A DNA stretch of 64,000 nt from Branchiostoma floridae (GCF_000003815.2 NC_049989.1:18763545-18827544); one strand, 5' to 3'. Shown: positions 42,409 through 53,900, counted from the first letter of the stretch. A program made the numbers and translations. Notes: generated by a model from the letters alone, not told the origin.

Positions 42409-45400
42409 ATGGCTGCCAAACTCACACTTTCTCGTGTTCGACGCTGCTTTTTCGACAAAAATGCCGCTTTCATCCTTCAACAAAAGAGGACTATATCTCT
42501 GCTTTCAAAGACAACCACGAGGCATCTAACCCCAATACAGGCAACGTCCTTCTTGTCTAAACAAGCCTCTAGAACTCCGTTTTTCCCTCCCGAAGTCGGT
42601 GCTAGTTTGCTCCCGCGTATGAGAAGTTACTGCAGTGTGAGCAGAGCGTGCTGGAGCTGCAGCAGACAGACCACAGGCTGGTTCTTCTGTGAGTTCTGTC
42701 AGATGGTCCAGCCGCCAGCTCCGCAGGCCACGCTGTTCGACGTCATGGACTGGTAATGTTCATCACTTTTTACTTGCATAAGATTCATATAGACCGGCCA
42801 TGATGTAACGACATGATGTAACTCACCGATTTTGTTGTATAAGCCTTCTCACATAATAGGACGCATGTGCGGCGACAGGAATTCTATGTAATATGTCAAA
42901 GGGTAAGGCACACAAAAAGTAAAGAGTCATTGTCGATTTGCATAATAACGTCCAGACGGGCTTTGTGTACTTTTTGTGTGCCTTAATGTGAGAAGGCTTA
43001 TTGTTGTCAAGTAAAAGTGTGTGCGTATGGCCATGGTATCATGGATGTTAATATCAATATGATATCATTTTTACTTCACTGCAACCCCCAAGGTCCAAGA
43101 GGATGGCGTGTGGGACTTTTTATCTGTGTAGAAAGGTTTTGTCAGTCTTTGAGTGAGGACTGCATGGCAGGGTGGGGTCCCAACAACACTTCACGCTGCA
43201 TTTACAAGAACTTCGCCTCGTGTGTGTCTTTCTATACACTGTAACGTTACATGTGTTAGTCCCAGACTCCAGAAAGTGGCCAAATATCCAGATAACATGC
43301 CAGATGAGTGACCGGTTTGGAAGCTTTTAAGTTTACAAACCTAGGGAAAGACCTGAGCTTACTCCTCTAGATCTGGTGTTGTATCTGTCTGTTTGGCAAA
43401 TTGACATTTTTTTCTGACATGTGAAGCCTGGTAAGGACTGAATAACTGTCTGTCAACAGTTCTCATTTCTGTGTTGTTGCAATGCAGTATTTGAATTTCA
43501 CTGATGCTTAAATAGGTATGTTAATTTGGTATATGTCTTTTCAGTGCCAAGAAATTTGACGTAGACAACACCAAACTCTCAGTAAAGTACAAGGATCTCC
43601 AACGGCTGCTGCACCCAGACAGGTTCTCACAACATGGGGAGGTGAGGACAACACACAGACAAACAAACAAACAAACAAACAAACATGCATGCACCGGGAA
43701 CTTTAACTTCATATATGGTCAAAGAAGTTGAACTCAAAAGGCCATTAATTCCCCCTTGTACACATCATTGTATGTTATTCTGCTGATATGTTTTCGCTAT
43801 TTTAAGATACATTAAGATGAAAACAGAACCTCTCTGTAATCTTGTACTTGACAGGTGGAACAGGACTACGCCTCTGCTCAGTCAGCCTGGGTGAACAAGG
43901 CCTACTGGACTCTGCAGAAGCCCCTCAGTAGAGGGCTCTACATGGTACAGAGCTACGTGTTTTTGTTATTTTAACTATTTGTTTGTACATTAAGCTTTAT
44001 AAAACATGGTTGCTGGTCAGGCTAACACTAACAGGTCACCAAACTCACCGTCAAGTGTTCAGTGCAATATAGAGTTTGTCCCAGCCGATGGATGATAATT
44101 GAGGTCCACAAATCTGAGCTTGAGTAAAACTGACAATAGAGAGTTGTGAACACTTTTCTAAGAAACCCATTGCTTTGATGCTAATACAAGAGGCAACAGG
44201 ACAGAGTCTATGAAAAGCTTGCTTTTTTGTATGTTATTGAGCTTCACAAATTCAAGTCTGAAAGCTCACAACATGTATTATTGATATATAATCACTCCAT
44301 TTAGACTTAAAATTTAAAGAAAAAAACATGTATGATTGTTAATGAATATTGAATATTCTTATTACATTTCCTATTTTCTCGTCTGTTTCCTAGTTACAAC
44401 TAGAAGGAGAGAGTATAGAGGAAGGAGAGAAGCTGTCGGATCCTGAGCTGCTGATGGAAGTGATGGAGGCGAACGAACGACTGGGAGAAGCAGAGACGGA
44501 GGAGGAGGTCAGGAGCGTAGCGGAGGAAAACAGAGGTGTGCTATTACTGGATTTGTAAATGCATTTAAGTTTGCAGGGATTTACATAGACTGTAGTCAAA
44601 AACTATCATGCAAAATAGTTTGCGGTAAAATAGCAACTGCAAAAACTGCAAACATAAAACCACCACAAACATTTCTGCATTTACAAACAATAGTCTCCAA
44701 ACAAATATTAGGAAGCAATGTTTGTCATACCTGGGCCATGTTAATGTTTGATATGGGTGTTTTGGACCGAACGATAACTTGGGCTTTCATAGACTTATTT
44801 TAATGTATTTATCATGCACTAGATGGCCACTGTCGATTGCTACTGGAAATGGTAACAGGCCTTGCATTCATTCATTCAATAACTTGGTTCAATGTTCACT
44901 GTACTTGTTTGTACATATCAAGGACTTTTGCCTGGAATGCGTGTGAAATGCTTCATTCACATGCCAGTGTATTTTCCTGTTTTGACGAATGTAATTATGA
45001 TTGAATTTTTATGTGCTGTCATTTTTTTTCACTCAGAAAAGCTGGACAGACTTTGTAAGGAACTGTCAGATGCTTTCGATAAAGGTGAGTTCAACTTGCA
45101 CTAATATTGCAACAACTGATAAATGTTTCAAAACTTTACAATACAAAATATACAAATGTTAAGGATGTTAAGCAATACCTTCAAGACTGAAGACAATCCA
45201 TCCTCCTACGCAGGGACATCCAATGGCGAAACCCCCAGTCTGGATATATACCCTGCTTTCTCAACCGTCACCCTTAGTTCCTGACTGCCCTGCTTATAAA
45301 TATTAATGAGATTACCCTTATATATGCTTGACCACCTTGAAAACCGAAATGCCTATTCTCTGATTGGCTGACAGCTAGTTTCGGGGGGGCGTCCACAGGA

Positions 45401-45602
45401 ACTAAGAGTGGCGGTCCAGAAAGCAGGGTACATCCAGACAGGCGGTTTTGCCGTTTGATCTCCCTGCATATGACGATGAAGACAATGGTAACTGTTGTTC
45501 TCCCTTCCAGGGGATGTGAGTAGAGCTAAGGAAATTTTGACCAGGATGCAATACTACAGTAACATCGAGGACAAGGTCAAGGAGAGGCTGCCACCATCTT
45601 AG
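42409..45602 (+). CDS. HSCB: HSCB (HSC20), mitochondrial Fe-S cluster J-domain co-chaperone, six exons
   Basis: Exons 42409-42752, 43545-43641, 43855-43944, 44394-44535, 45037-45084 and 45511-45602, all GT-AG with compatible phases, give about 270 aa. HSCB is known to deliver ISCU-bound Fe-S clusters to the HSPA9 Hsp70 and to stimulate its ATPase. The N-terminus is basic and Ser/Arg-rich, like a mitochondrial presequence. Two CxxC pairs (C81/C84, C94/C97; CWSC, CEFC) match the metal-binding motif of animal HSCB. The J domain (about 108-180) starts LFDVMDCAKKFDVD, with LLHPDRFSQHGE supplying the HPD at 138-140. The C-terminal helical ISCU-binding domain includes SDPELLMEVMEANERLGEAE. ATG at 42409 has a good context (ACCATCATGG); an upstream in-frame ATG at 42379 is weaker. 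Two MITEs sit in introns 1 and 5. Confidence 0.95.
42839..43002. mobile_element. Foldback MITE in HSCB intron 1
   Basis: AAGCCTTCTCACATAATAGG pairs with TTAATGTGAGAAGGCTTAT, and GGCACACAAAAAGTA with TACTTTTTGTGTGCC. GCATGTGCGGCGACAGGAAT also occurs in the element at 52004-52204, so the two families share subterminal sequence. Confidence 0.82.
44595..44690. repeat. Fragment of the TGTAAATGC foldback family in HSCB intron 4
   Basis: GCAAACATAAAACCACCACA with TTTCTGCATTTACA resembles, in inverted order, the ends of the element at 54544-54750. Confidence 0.5.
45209..45478. mobile_element. Foldback MITE in HSCB intron 5
   Basis: GCAGGGACATCCAATGGCGA with CAGTCTGGATATATACCCTG and CTTTCT pairs with AGAAAGCAGGGTACATCCAG, GGCGGTTTTGCCG and ATCTCCCTGC. 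The arms run over 60 bp with few mismatches. The interior is AT-rich. Confidence 0.82.
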
Positions 45603-45787
45603 GCATCTTCAAGGAAATGTCACAAATAGCTATATAGCCAATGACTCTTTTCTAGTTTGTAATGATTATAGACCATTTAATATGACAATCAATGTTTTGT
45701 CTTTTAATATCATGAAGTTCTACTGTGTCATTATATAACGCGAACGTTAGTTTCCTTTTTTTTGCGAGGTATCCTATATCCATTGTA

Positions 45788-45793
45788 AATAAA
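45788..45793 (+). promoter_or_regulatory. Likely HSCB polyadenylation signal
   Basis: AATAAA 186 bp after the stop. A second AATAAA near 46375 is a possible distal alternative. Confidence 0.6.
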
Positions 45794-46884
45794 AACGGTA
45801 TTTACGTATTTCAACAAACAATGGCTTAAAAAATCTCATGCAGATTTGAATACATGCACAAGTGTGAATGGGGCCAAACTGCATAATTATGTATATGTCA
45901 TGTATATAGAAAGAATTAAACTTTTTTAAAGCAGTAACTGCAGTCTTTTTGTAAACACACCATGAGCACTCTCTTGGTATGTACGCACAAAATTCAAAGT
46001 AATTTCTTTGAAAGTTATATTAAAGGTAGATAATCAGCATTTACATGTGCAATTTCTGCTCATCTTTAAAACTTCTTTTTCCCCAAACAAAGTCTTCCAA
46101 CAACTAGCTATGTTTGAAAGTCAAGGAATGTTTTATATTATGTGCAGTCCATTGAACGGATTTTCCAATTATAGATATATTTATAAGTCCCTATATGTCT
46201 TTACCAGCTTGTCTTGTCTTATTGTTTACACACATTGTATAAAGACAACTTTGCTGTTTTATTGTCCCACATGCACACGCCCTTTTTTACTGTACCACAC
46301 TCAGTAATTGTAAAACTTGTGCAGGGGTTTTTGGCCAACTCTTGTTGTATTGTAAGTGTTGTACAACTTGTGACCAATAAATTAAAAAAAATCTTGTTCC
46401 GTGCTTTGTTTGTGAGTTTTGACCCGGCAGCAACCCTTCACTTAGTACAAACCATCATTCCTGTGGTGCAGGGAAAAGTCTAACCCGGATACCATTGCCC
46501 CCTTGCAGATCACTCCATTACTGTAGTTACAGCCCGGTATTGAACATACATGTACTATGTACATGTATGTTGCAATTCTTGCCCTGGCCTTTGATAAATA
46601 CAATTCAGATTCATCTCTCAAAACTACAAGACATGTCAGCTTTTCAAGAAGGCCAGTACATCACCTTGAGAGTCTATCATATTATCAATTTCCAAGCAAA
46701 AACAAAACAAACTTGTCTCCAAGGAACTTAGGCAGTTGTGTGGCCCAGTCTTGATTCTCTATGCGTATTAAATTATGTTAGCATGTGAAGATAAAGGAAA
46801 ACAGCCAATGAGGAAAAATATTGTTTACTTGTGAGCTACATTACAAAAAGGACACTGATGGACACATTATCTCTGTTGGATATA
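45794..46884. other. Tail-to-tail intergenic region, HSCB / CCCH gene
   Basis: No gene. A perfect small palindrome, ACATACATGTAC-TAT-GTACATGTATGT, lies at 46548-46574. Open frames of up to 99 codons have no recognisable features; part may be extended HSCB 3' UTR. Confidence 0.5.
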
Positions 46885-46890
46885 TTTATT
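46885..46890 (-). promoter_or_regulatory. Polyadenylation signal of the CCCH zinc-finger gene
   Basis: AATAAA on the minus strand (plus TTTATT), about 42 bp beyond the stop at 46932. Confidence 0.65.
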
Positions 46891-46931
46891 TCATTCCAAA
46901 GAGGATTTGCTGCTTTAATCTACTCCGAGTC

Positions 46932-48254
46932 TTAGCTCCTCTTCTGAGCCATCCACGGCCTCTCCACCGCCTGCTGTTTCTGGTACGCCTTGATGCTTTT
47001 CTTGGGTGGGTGGAGAGTCTGGCTGAGCCCTGGTCTCTTTCTCCTGTGCTGTACAGGGTTATCTGGGTCCTCATCATTCAGCACTTCTGGCTGATCAAAA
47101 TACCCTGCGGATGTAGCTACAGTCCCTGTGGGGGCCTCGTTGTGTTGGAGTGAGGCGGGGAGATCGCTGTCGTGGGCGTACTTGCATTTGTGTCCGAACC
47201 GACACCTCCCCTTGCGGAAGTTCCAGCAGACTTTCTTCCCGGCGATGTGTGCGGGTTTCTCGTTCGGCGTCAGCTTCACGTGTTTCTCCAGGACCTTCTC
47301 TTTCTCTCGTTCCGCGATCCGATACGGGTTGTGAAAAATGGAGGCGCTCTGTCCCGCGGGCGTTCGGTCGTGCGTCAGCGAGGCAGGAGTCCCTAGTAAT
47401 GGGTTTGGCAATTTACTAGTCTGTGAAATGGTTCTCCCTCCTGGGTTATGTAAGTTTGGAGATGGAAGTTTCTGTCTCTGTTCTGTTGCATATTTGCTAT
47501 CATCAGGCGATACAGCATTGTCCTCGGAATCAGAAGATGATGAAGATGCTCCTTCTAGATAATTCGTTCTTTTACGGTCTTCCCTGTAAAAAAACAAAAG
47601 GACAATTATGCTTGTATATTGATGAAGGTATACAGCAGATGGCTGGAACATCTGACCATTTTGTAAGAATACCTAGTTTAGTAGCTTGACAATTATTTAG
47701 CGGGTTGGGGGGTGCAGAATTTCCTTGTTGCATGTTGGCCCTAAAGCCAAGGTAGTTGGCCTGCGTAGGCCCTGGGAAAAGGTTGGCATCCAGGCCAAAA
47801 CAAAAATGGGGGAGGAGGGCACGCTATGTCAGCAACGCCTAGCCCATCTCAGTTCCTTACTGAGCTTCACAGATCATATCGAAGTGACTACCTCAGTGGT
47901 GCTAGTTTCCGTCTCTATTTAGGGCGTTATTCTGGGAAGTTATATGAGTCAGTATCTTGAAAAGGAAGATCGAGAAAAAGAATCCGGAACATTTCCTGAT
48001 AAATAAAGTCGAACACACAAGGAAAAGCACACAACAGAAACTCTTGTCTTGACCAAGGACAGTCCTTGATACGACCAAGGAGCTTTTAAAAACAACACTT
48101 CTATGTCATCTGGGACCCTACTCTCAGCCTGTAAGTGTTCATTTCTTCTTCATCTATAATCTACAGACCTGTTAGTCCCCTCAAATTGCTCTTTGTTGAT
48201 GTTCTCCGGGTCCGAAGAATCGTCCGAATCGTAGTCTGCTACAAGACCCGCCAT
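46932..48254 (-). CDS. CCCH zinc-finger protein, two exons, ~245 aa
   Basis: Exon 1 is 48254-48169 (donor AACAG|GTCTGT), exon 2 is 47583-46932 (acceptor TTTTTTACAG). The phase-2 join makes Arg29. The protein opens MAGLVADYDSDDSSDPEN, with an acidic Ser/Asp stretch again at 41-50, a feature of many nuclear RNA-processing factors. One CCCH finger, C148-x7-C156-x5-C162-x3-H166 (CWNFRKGRCRFGHKCKYAH), follows a charged segment (EREKEKVLEKHVKLTPNEKP). The C-terminus is basic (HRRKRPGLS, PPKKSIKAYQKQQ) and could hold a nuclear localisation signal. CCCH fingers of this kind usually bind RNA; the specific role is unknown to me and I do not recognise the orthologue. It is tail-to-tail with HSCB. Its 5' end faces a possible divergent promoter. 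Confidence 0.87.
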
Positions 48255-48659
48255 TTTGACGACCGCGAGAAACCAACAAAAACACTAAAAGCAAATCATT
48301 AACCAAAATTGAGCTTTTAAATGTCAAAACCGGTGCCTACAAAGTATATAGCATTGCGTAGATATTTTTTGACCATATTATATTTAGCTGAGTAGCTTAA
48401 TCCTTTGTACGATAAACGAATTTGGTACGTTTTGATGTTGTAGAACAGATGATTACATTCAAGACATTCTTGCATCATGGGGGTGTTTATTAGTAAATAT
48501 TTGCCAAATATATTGCTATTCAATCAATGATAAACATGTAAAATTAGTAATTTTCAAATTTAAATCACTTTTCAATTTTCTAGTTGGAATTTTATAGATA
48601 TTTATCTGATATTGTATGAAATTTTATAAATGACCCACTTTCACATTTGGAATCGTCTA

Positions 48660-49068
48660 TGTCAAGATGACCTTTAGGTTGTCAGACGCGTGCCAAAGTT
48701 CAACAAATAATGGCGCATCTTCTTCACTTTCCGTGGCGTTACGATGTACCGTAGAGCTGTCATCTAAACATTGTTTCTGTTTCGTCGACATGAGTAGTTT
48801 TTACAGCTAACTGGCTGCCTTGGAGTGAAATTCCGAGTTGCGAAGTTGTCGTAAAAGGGGCGCTAAAATTCGTTCTGGTCAGCCGGGCCGTACCACCTGG
48901 CTACAGCCTCAGGGTGCAAGTTGTGACTCTTCAACCTAAAGGTCGTCTGACTGGTTAATTAAAGACTTGACTGACGTAAGAGATCGTGGTGACATTTTCG
49001 TTTCCTACTGGAAGACTCTGAGCGCGAGGAAAGCAGCCATGGACACCAGTAGATGACCAGAGGTGCGT
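48660..49068 (+). promoter_or_regulatory. Possible divergent promoter and non-coding first exon
   Basis: Upstream of the CCCH gene, 48660-49068 has higher GC and CG density than its surroundings. It ends in GACCAGAG|GTGCGT, a plausible donor at 49069. The only ATG near its end (49039) opens a five-codon frame. This would suit a 5' UTR exon of a plus-strand gene whose coding part lies beyond the transposons or outside the window. No TATA is seen. Speculative. Confidence 0.35.
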
Positions 49069-49109
49069 TTATTTACTAACGGTTATATAAATAATTAATA
49101 GTTTGCATA

Positions 49110-50153
49110 GGGTTCGCTTAAAAGGCTGGGCTGTCTACCAGGCCAGGCTACCTGGCCTGTCTACCTGGCCTGGCTATCACGTCAGGCTGCTCAGATCCCC
49201 CCATTCATAGCCCCATCATATGGCACTCAGCCTGATTGACAGGCATAGTAATTGCTAATCTCAAACCCTGCCAGTGACCTGATGCTGGCCTGTCCACCAC
49301 TGGCTGGGTCCTTTGGGAATGTGTCTCAGGGAGGCCTTGCTTGCAGCGTGTCAGGAACACAAGTACCAGTACTGTGTGGGTGTATGTTTGTGTGTGTGTG
49401 AATGTGTGTGTGTGTGTGTGTGTGTTTGTGTGTAAGAATGGGCTTGCCAGCAACAGAAATTCGTTTCTTTATTGAATATCTGTCTTCTAGAACAGAAACT
49501 ATCTCAGCTTGTGCAACAAGAAGAAAGAGCATAAATCACTGTAAAGCCAAACTTGTACTGACCAAGGGGGGTATCATTACATGTACCTCCTTGTTCACTA
49601 TGCTAGTATTCCATGTTGACATATACAATCTCGGTAGTCACAAGGCCTTTTTGAGGCTGTGGATTGTTATCCACTGTATAATTTTTGTGTCCAGGACAGA
49701 GCCCAATCCTCTCCTTGAGTCCTTCCACTGCCAATATTCTCTCCAACCCCCTTGTACAAGTTGGAGTGGGGAAAGTAATCAGCACAGATTTTGTGACATG
49801 TCAAAAGATTTGAACCCAGGACCTCTGTTTTCTAGGTCTAACAACCTAAAGCATGTACCGAACACAGCGCTTGTACACAGTACTTGAATGCGTTCCTGAC
49901 ATACCGTAAAGGAAGGCCTCCCAGACACATTCCCGAAGGGTCCAGCCAGTGGACAGGCCAACCTCAGGTCACTGCATGCACTGGCAGGGTTTGAAATTAG
50001 CAATTGCTATGCCTGTCAATCAGCTATTTTGGCTGAGTGCCACATGATGGGGCTATGAATGGGGGGATCTGAGTAGCCTGACGTAATGGCCAGGCCAGGT
50101 AGACAGGCCAGGTAGCCTGGCCCGGTAGACAGCCCAGCCTTTTAAGCGAACCC
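49110..50153. mobile_element. 1,044-bp foldback DNA element with 9-bp target duplication (MULE-like)
   Basis: GTTTGCATA flanks the element exactly (49101-49109 and 50154-50162). The terminal inverted repeats are about 230 bp long, beginning GGGTTCGCTTAAAAGGCTGG / CCAGCCTTTTAAGCGAACCC and continuing through AGCCTGACGT, CCCCATCATATGGCACTCAG and GCCTGTCCACCACTGGCTGG. Long terminal repeats plus a 9-bp duplication suit the Mutator-like superfamily. The interior holds (TG)n and a tRNA-like stretch (minus-strand B box near 49811, plus TTTGAACCCAGG) but no transposase. Confidence 0.9.
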
Positions 50154-50249
50154 GTTTGCATAAGCTCCAAGTAGGTCCTACGGTAGCCAAAGGTATAGTA
50201 TCAAAAGCTGGCAACTGCTATTTAAGAGTGTATTTTTGTTTGAACCTTT

Positions 50250-51575
50250 GTTTATAAGCCGGTCTTTTTTATTTTATTTATTTATTCATCTCAAAACATG
50301 TGGGTAGCCCCTTCAACTTGTTTGAAGTTGATTTCCAAGGGGGCCCACTACATAAATAACAAAAACGAAACGTGTTACATTCAGTAAGACAACCAGAGGA
50401 CAACAAACAATATATACAAATAAACCGAGGCGTCTTTACCAAGAACAGTTGTCGAGGTCAACAAAAAACGTCAACGGTGGAGGTCAGAGGTCCATGTGCG
50501 GAGTAGTGTGTCTTAGAGCAGCTTTAAACTGCCGTAGAGTTGGTGCATGTCTTATGTCCGCCGAAAGGGTATTGTAATATGTTGCTCCTCTGTATGCAAA
50601 TGTGCGGTGGCCAGCTGTGTTTGTGTAATTGGGTTTATGGAGCAAAGAGGCTTGTCTGGTGTTATGGCTGTGTAACAGGTGGTTGTGTACAAAGGTGGTA
50701 TCCAGGTATGTCGGGACAAGCCCGTTAATACATTTAAAGACCATCACACACATGTGTTCCTTTCTCCGCTGCGCAAGATACTTCCAGTTGAGTCTGCTAT
50801 GTAGGTCTTGGACACTGGATCGTCGCTTCATTAGTAGGATGACCCTGGCAGCTCGATTTTGAAGAACCTGAAGTTGTCGCTGCTTGGTGATGTTACAATT
50901 TTCCCAAACAATGTCGCAATACTCAAGTAGTGGTAGAATCATGCATCTGTATAACATACTTGAAATGTTGACTGTGAGACATGATCTTAAGCGTCTTAGC
51001 AAACCTATTCTCTGTGATACCTTGGAACATACCATGTCAATGTGTTCGTTCCATGAGATATTGCAGTCAAGGAGAACACCTAGGTATTTGAATTTGTACA
51101 CTTGTTCAACTGTTTCCTGATCAATTTGGAGTCTAAGTGGAGGTACTGCTCTTAGCTTCCCACCACTACCGAATAGAATCCACTTAGTCTTAGCGACATT
51201 CAGTGTTAGGCGATTTGAATGTAGCCATGTGGCAAGGTTTGCTAGTTCAGAGTTTAAGGTGTTCTCTATGACTCTAGCGTCCTTGCTGGAACAGAAAATA
51301 GCAGTATCATCTGCATACAGACATACTTTACATACAGTAGAGACTGATGAAGGTAAGTCGTTTATGTACAGAATGAACAGTAGGGGGCCCAGAATAGAGC
51401 CCTGGGGTACCTCTAATGTAACTGGTAGGAAGTCGGATTCACATCCATTTAGACTAACAGTTTGTTCCCTTCCAGCTAAGTAATCAGTGAACCAGTGATG
51501 CTCAACCCCATGTACACCAACCCAGGACAGTTTCTGTAATAAGACATTCTGATCCACGGTGTCAAATGCCTTTTT
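50250..51575 (-). mobile_element. 5'-truncated LINE with open RT frame (357+ aa)
   Basis: The minus-strand frame begins inside the RT palm (KAFDTVDQN, upstream of the first Met at 51557). It continues VPQGSILGPLLFILYINDLP, the catalytic box LYADDTAIF and KFKYLGVLLD, then a thumb/C-terminal region with LPLLEYCDIVWENC and QVLQNRAARVILL, ending at 50484 without a frameshift. The 3' UTR has a stem (GTGGG/CCCAC around CAACTT/AAGTTG, about 50297-50346) and an AATAAATAAATAAA tail at 50270-50290. The endonuclease and first RT motifs are missing. At the 5' junction GAGTGTTCATTGGCTAGG is tandemly repeated (51574-51615). CR1/L2-like by motif. Confidence 0.92.
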
Positions 51576-51615
51576 TGAGTGTTCATTGGCTAGGTTTGAG
51601 TGTTCATTGGCTAGG

Positions 51616-52003
51616 CCGGCTACACTCCTTTGCCAGCTTTTGAAAATTTGATACTACCTTACGTCACCATAGCATCTGCTTGGAGATTATCTAAGTCTTT
51701 TAATTAACAGCCTCCATGGGCTTCTGAAAACAACAATAGAAAATGGCCAAATAGACTAAATCATTCGCCAGAGTTGTTAGGCAGCCATTTCGATTACCGA
51801 GCTCTAGACAACCCCCACAAACTGGAAATGACTGACGTAGAAGTGAAGATCGGCCTAAAATGGAACTAGCCGTTTCCTATACCTGGCCGAAGAAACTCTA
51901 CTCTACTCTACTATTGAGTTATTTGCAACCCAATTTGGGCTAACTCCTTTGACATTAAGTCTAAAATTTTCTCTAATCATAATTTATCAAATTATCCCTC
52001 AGT
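51616..52003. other. Intergenic DNA without recognisable features
   Basis: Contains TCTACTCTACTCTACTATTG-like simple sequence near 51899; otherwise nothing. Confidence 0.45.
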
Positions 52004-52204
52004 CACAGAGATCAGAACGCATGTGCAGCGACAGGAATTCTACATAATATGTCACAGGTAAAGGCTTGGAAAAAAAACACCTGGACATTGTTATGCAAAT
52101 CTAAGCAATTTTGGTCGGGACAATGACGGTTTTCGTTTCGGGGCCTTTACCTTTGACACATTTCCTAGAATTCCTGTCGCCGCACATGCGTTCTGATCTC
52201 TGTG
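52004..52204. mobile_element. Foldback MITE, 201 bp, AGT target duplication
   Basis: CACAGAGATCAGAACGCATG with TGCAGCGACAGGAATTCTA pairs with TAGAATTCCTGTCGCCGCA and CATGCGTTCTGATCTCTGTG, flanked by AGT (52001-52003, 52205-52207). The inner pair is AGGTAAAGGC / GCCTTTACCT. Confidence 0.88.
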
Positions 52205-52859
52205 AGTTGGAGAGGGCATCCCCATATAGCCTACTAGTAGTACGATTATCTGTAGTGAGGTATACGTACTTAAAACAGTTTTGTACTTTAGGAAATGGCC
52301 AAGCAGACTAAATGATTTGCCATAATTGTCAAGTAGCCATTGAGTAATTTACCTTCAGGCATGATTACCTTTGTCAAGGACGTTATAAAATCGGTTATGC
52401 CATTGTGTGTGTCTGTATGAAGGTCAAGAGCATAACTTGAGAACCTGTGGCTGGATTTTCATGATGTTTGAAGTTTGAGTAGTGGTTGTGAAAACAAATG
52501 ACGAAATATCAAGCGCAAATATGGTTCACCTGCCATTTTCTGTCTGTGCTGTATCGACGTCGTATCCGTCGTATCCATTTGTAATTATATTGCTACTGGG
52601 ATCCCTGTCACGGGTAGGCAGTAGTCGGATAGTCTTCACACTGTGCTTCCATGGGGCTGATCCGTCCAGTGAGTCCAGATCTGGGCTTCAACTTCATGGT
52701 TTGCCTCAATGGCCGGACCCTACCTTCCGCACCCGCAAGTTAGCCAAGCCCGCGACACTACCGGCTGCTTGTCGGTGACTGCTACCGGCACTGCCTATGC
52801 CTTTATCTGTATGAAGAACTTTCCAGTTCGGTTTGGATAGGGCTTAACACCCGTTTTTT

Positions 52860-53205
52860 TACGAACTGCAAATTATTGTGCAAATGACAGATCCAGCTGG
52901 AGATGCACAATCCAGGCAGCTGATTCTGGCGGCAAAAACTCATGATCAAAAAGCCTGTCTTTTTACTAGGCCAAGACTTAACAAATGGTCTTAACAAATT
53001 TATTACCACCTGAAGCACAGTAGGGGAATCTTCGTCAAGTTTTTCAAGAGTATTTGCAGATAGATGTGCAAAGGTTTCAGTGTAATCTAACCAGCTGCTG
53101 CTGCGCTGCATGCCTGCGAAGCTGACCAGTGTGTTATGCCAAAACAGATACAGAAGCTGGTGTGTTACGCCAAAACAGATACAGAAGCTGGTGTGTTTCG
53201 CCAAA
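52860..53205. repeat. LINE fragment and 33-bp tandem repeat
   Basis: GCAAATGACAGATCCAGCTG at 52881 matches the LINE fragment at about 33999, and CTGAGCCAGCTGACAGATGT (53369) may be more of it. Between them, GTGTTATGCCAAAACAGATA with CAGAAGCTG repeats at 53128 and 53161, with a partial third copy at 53191. Confidence 0.55.
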
Positions 53206-53689
53206 GGGCTGGGTTATACCGGCTATACAATTATACCGGCTATACATACAGAAAACACCCCTAAGCCTCAGAACCAGAGGAGAATGGTGCTCAGCTTGAT
53301 AGGAGAAGCTACAATGTAGACGACGTACATGCGCAGCATAGAAGAAAATTTGATCAAAGGTAAAGAGCTGAGCCAGCTGACAGATGTGTGTTCTTTGTTG
53401 GTTTTCGTCAACTCGCAAAGGTCGACTCCCTCCCAAGTGTAACAGTGGGGTTCAAGCACTGCCAAACCGACCATGGAAAACGGCTCTGAGCCTTTGGCAT
53501 AGTTGTTTGTCAAACTTTGTGTTGCTGGGTTTGTGTTCTAGCAGCTGCCTGGGTTTGGCGCAGATTTGAATCCCAGTAGCCAGGATATTAATACTGTGTC
53601 TTTCTTTTTCTACTCCTTTCTTACACACTAGTCATTCTCAACTTATAATAGTACTGTAAGCCAAATCTGTAGTGCTGCTATGCAGTCCA

Positions 53690-53900
53690 GGCAGCGTAAT
53701 TATAAGTCAGGTACCCATTTTGACACCTGGGTGGAGTGAGGAAATTAATGCCTTTCCCAAGGACATGTGTAACATCATATAAGCGTAGCCAGATCTGTTA
53801 CTTTACCTCCCCAGCGTAATTATAAGTCTGGTACCCATTTTGACAGATGGGTGGAGTGAGTAAATTAGTGCCTTTCCCAAGGACACAGTTTATCTAGCCT
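53690..53900 (-). mobile_element. SINE body, tandemly duplicated, minus strand
   Basis: GCGTAATTATAAGTCAGGTA, CCCATTTTGACACCTGGGTG and TGCCTTTCCCAAGGACA (53693-53766) recur 123 bp on (53816-53888). Reverse-complemented they match the shared SINE body (GGAAAGGCA ... TCACTCCACCCAGGTG ... GGTACCTGAC). Confidence 0.7.
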
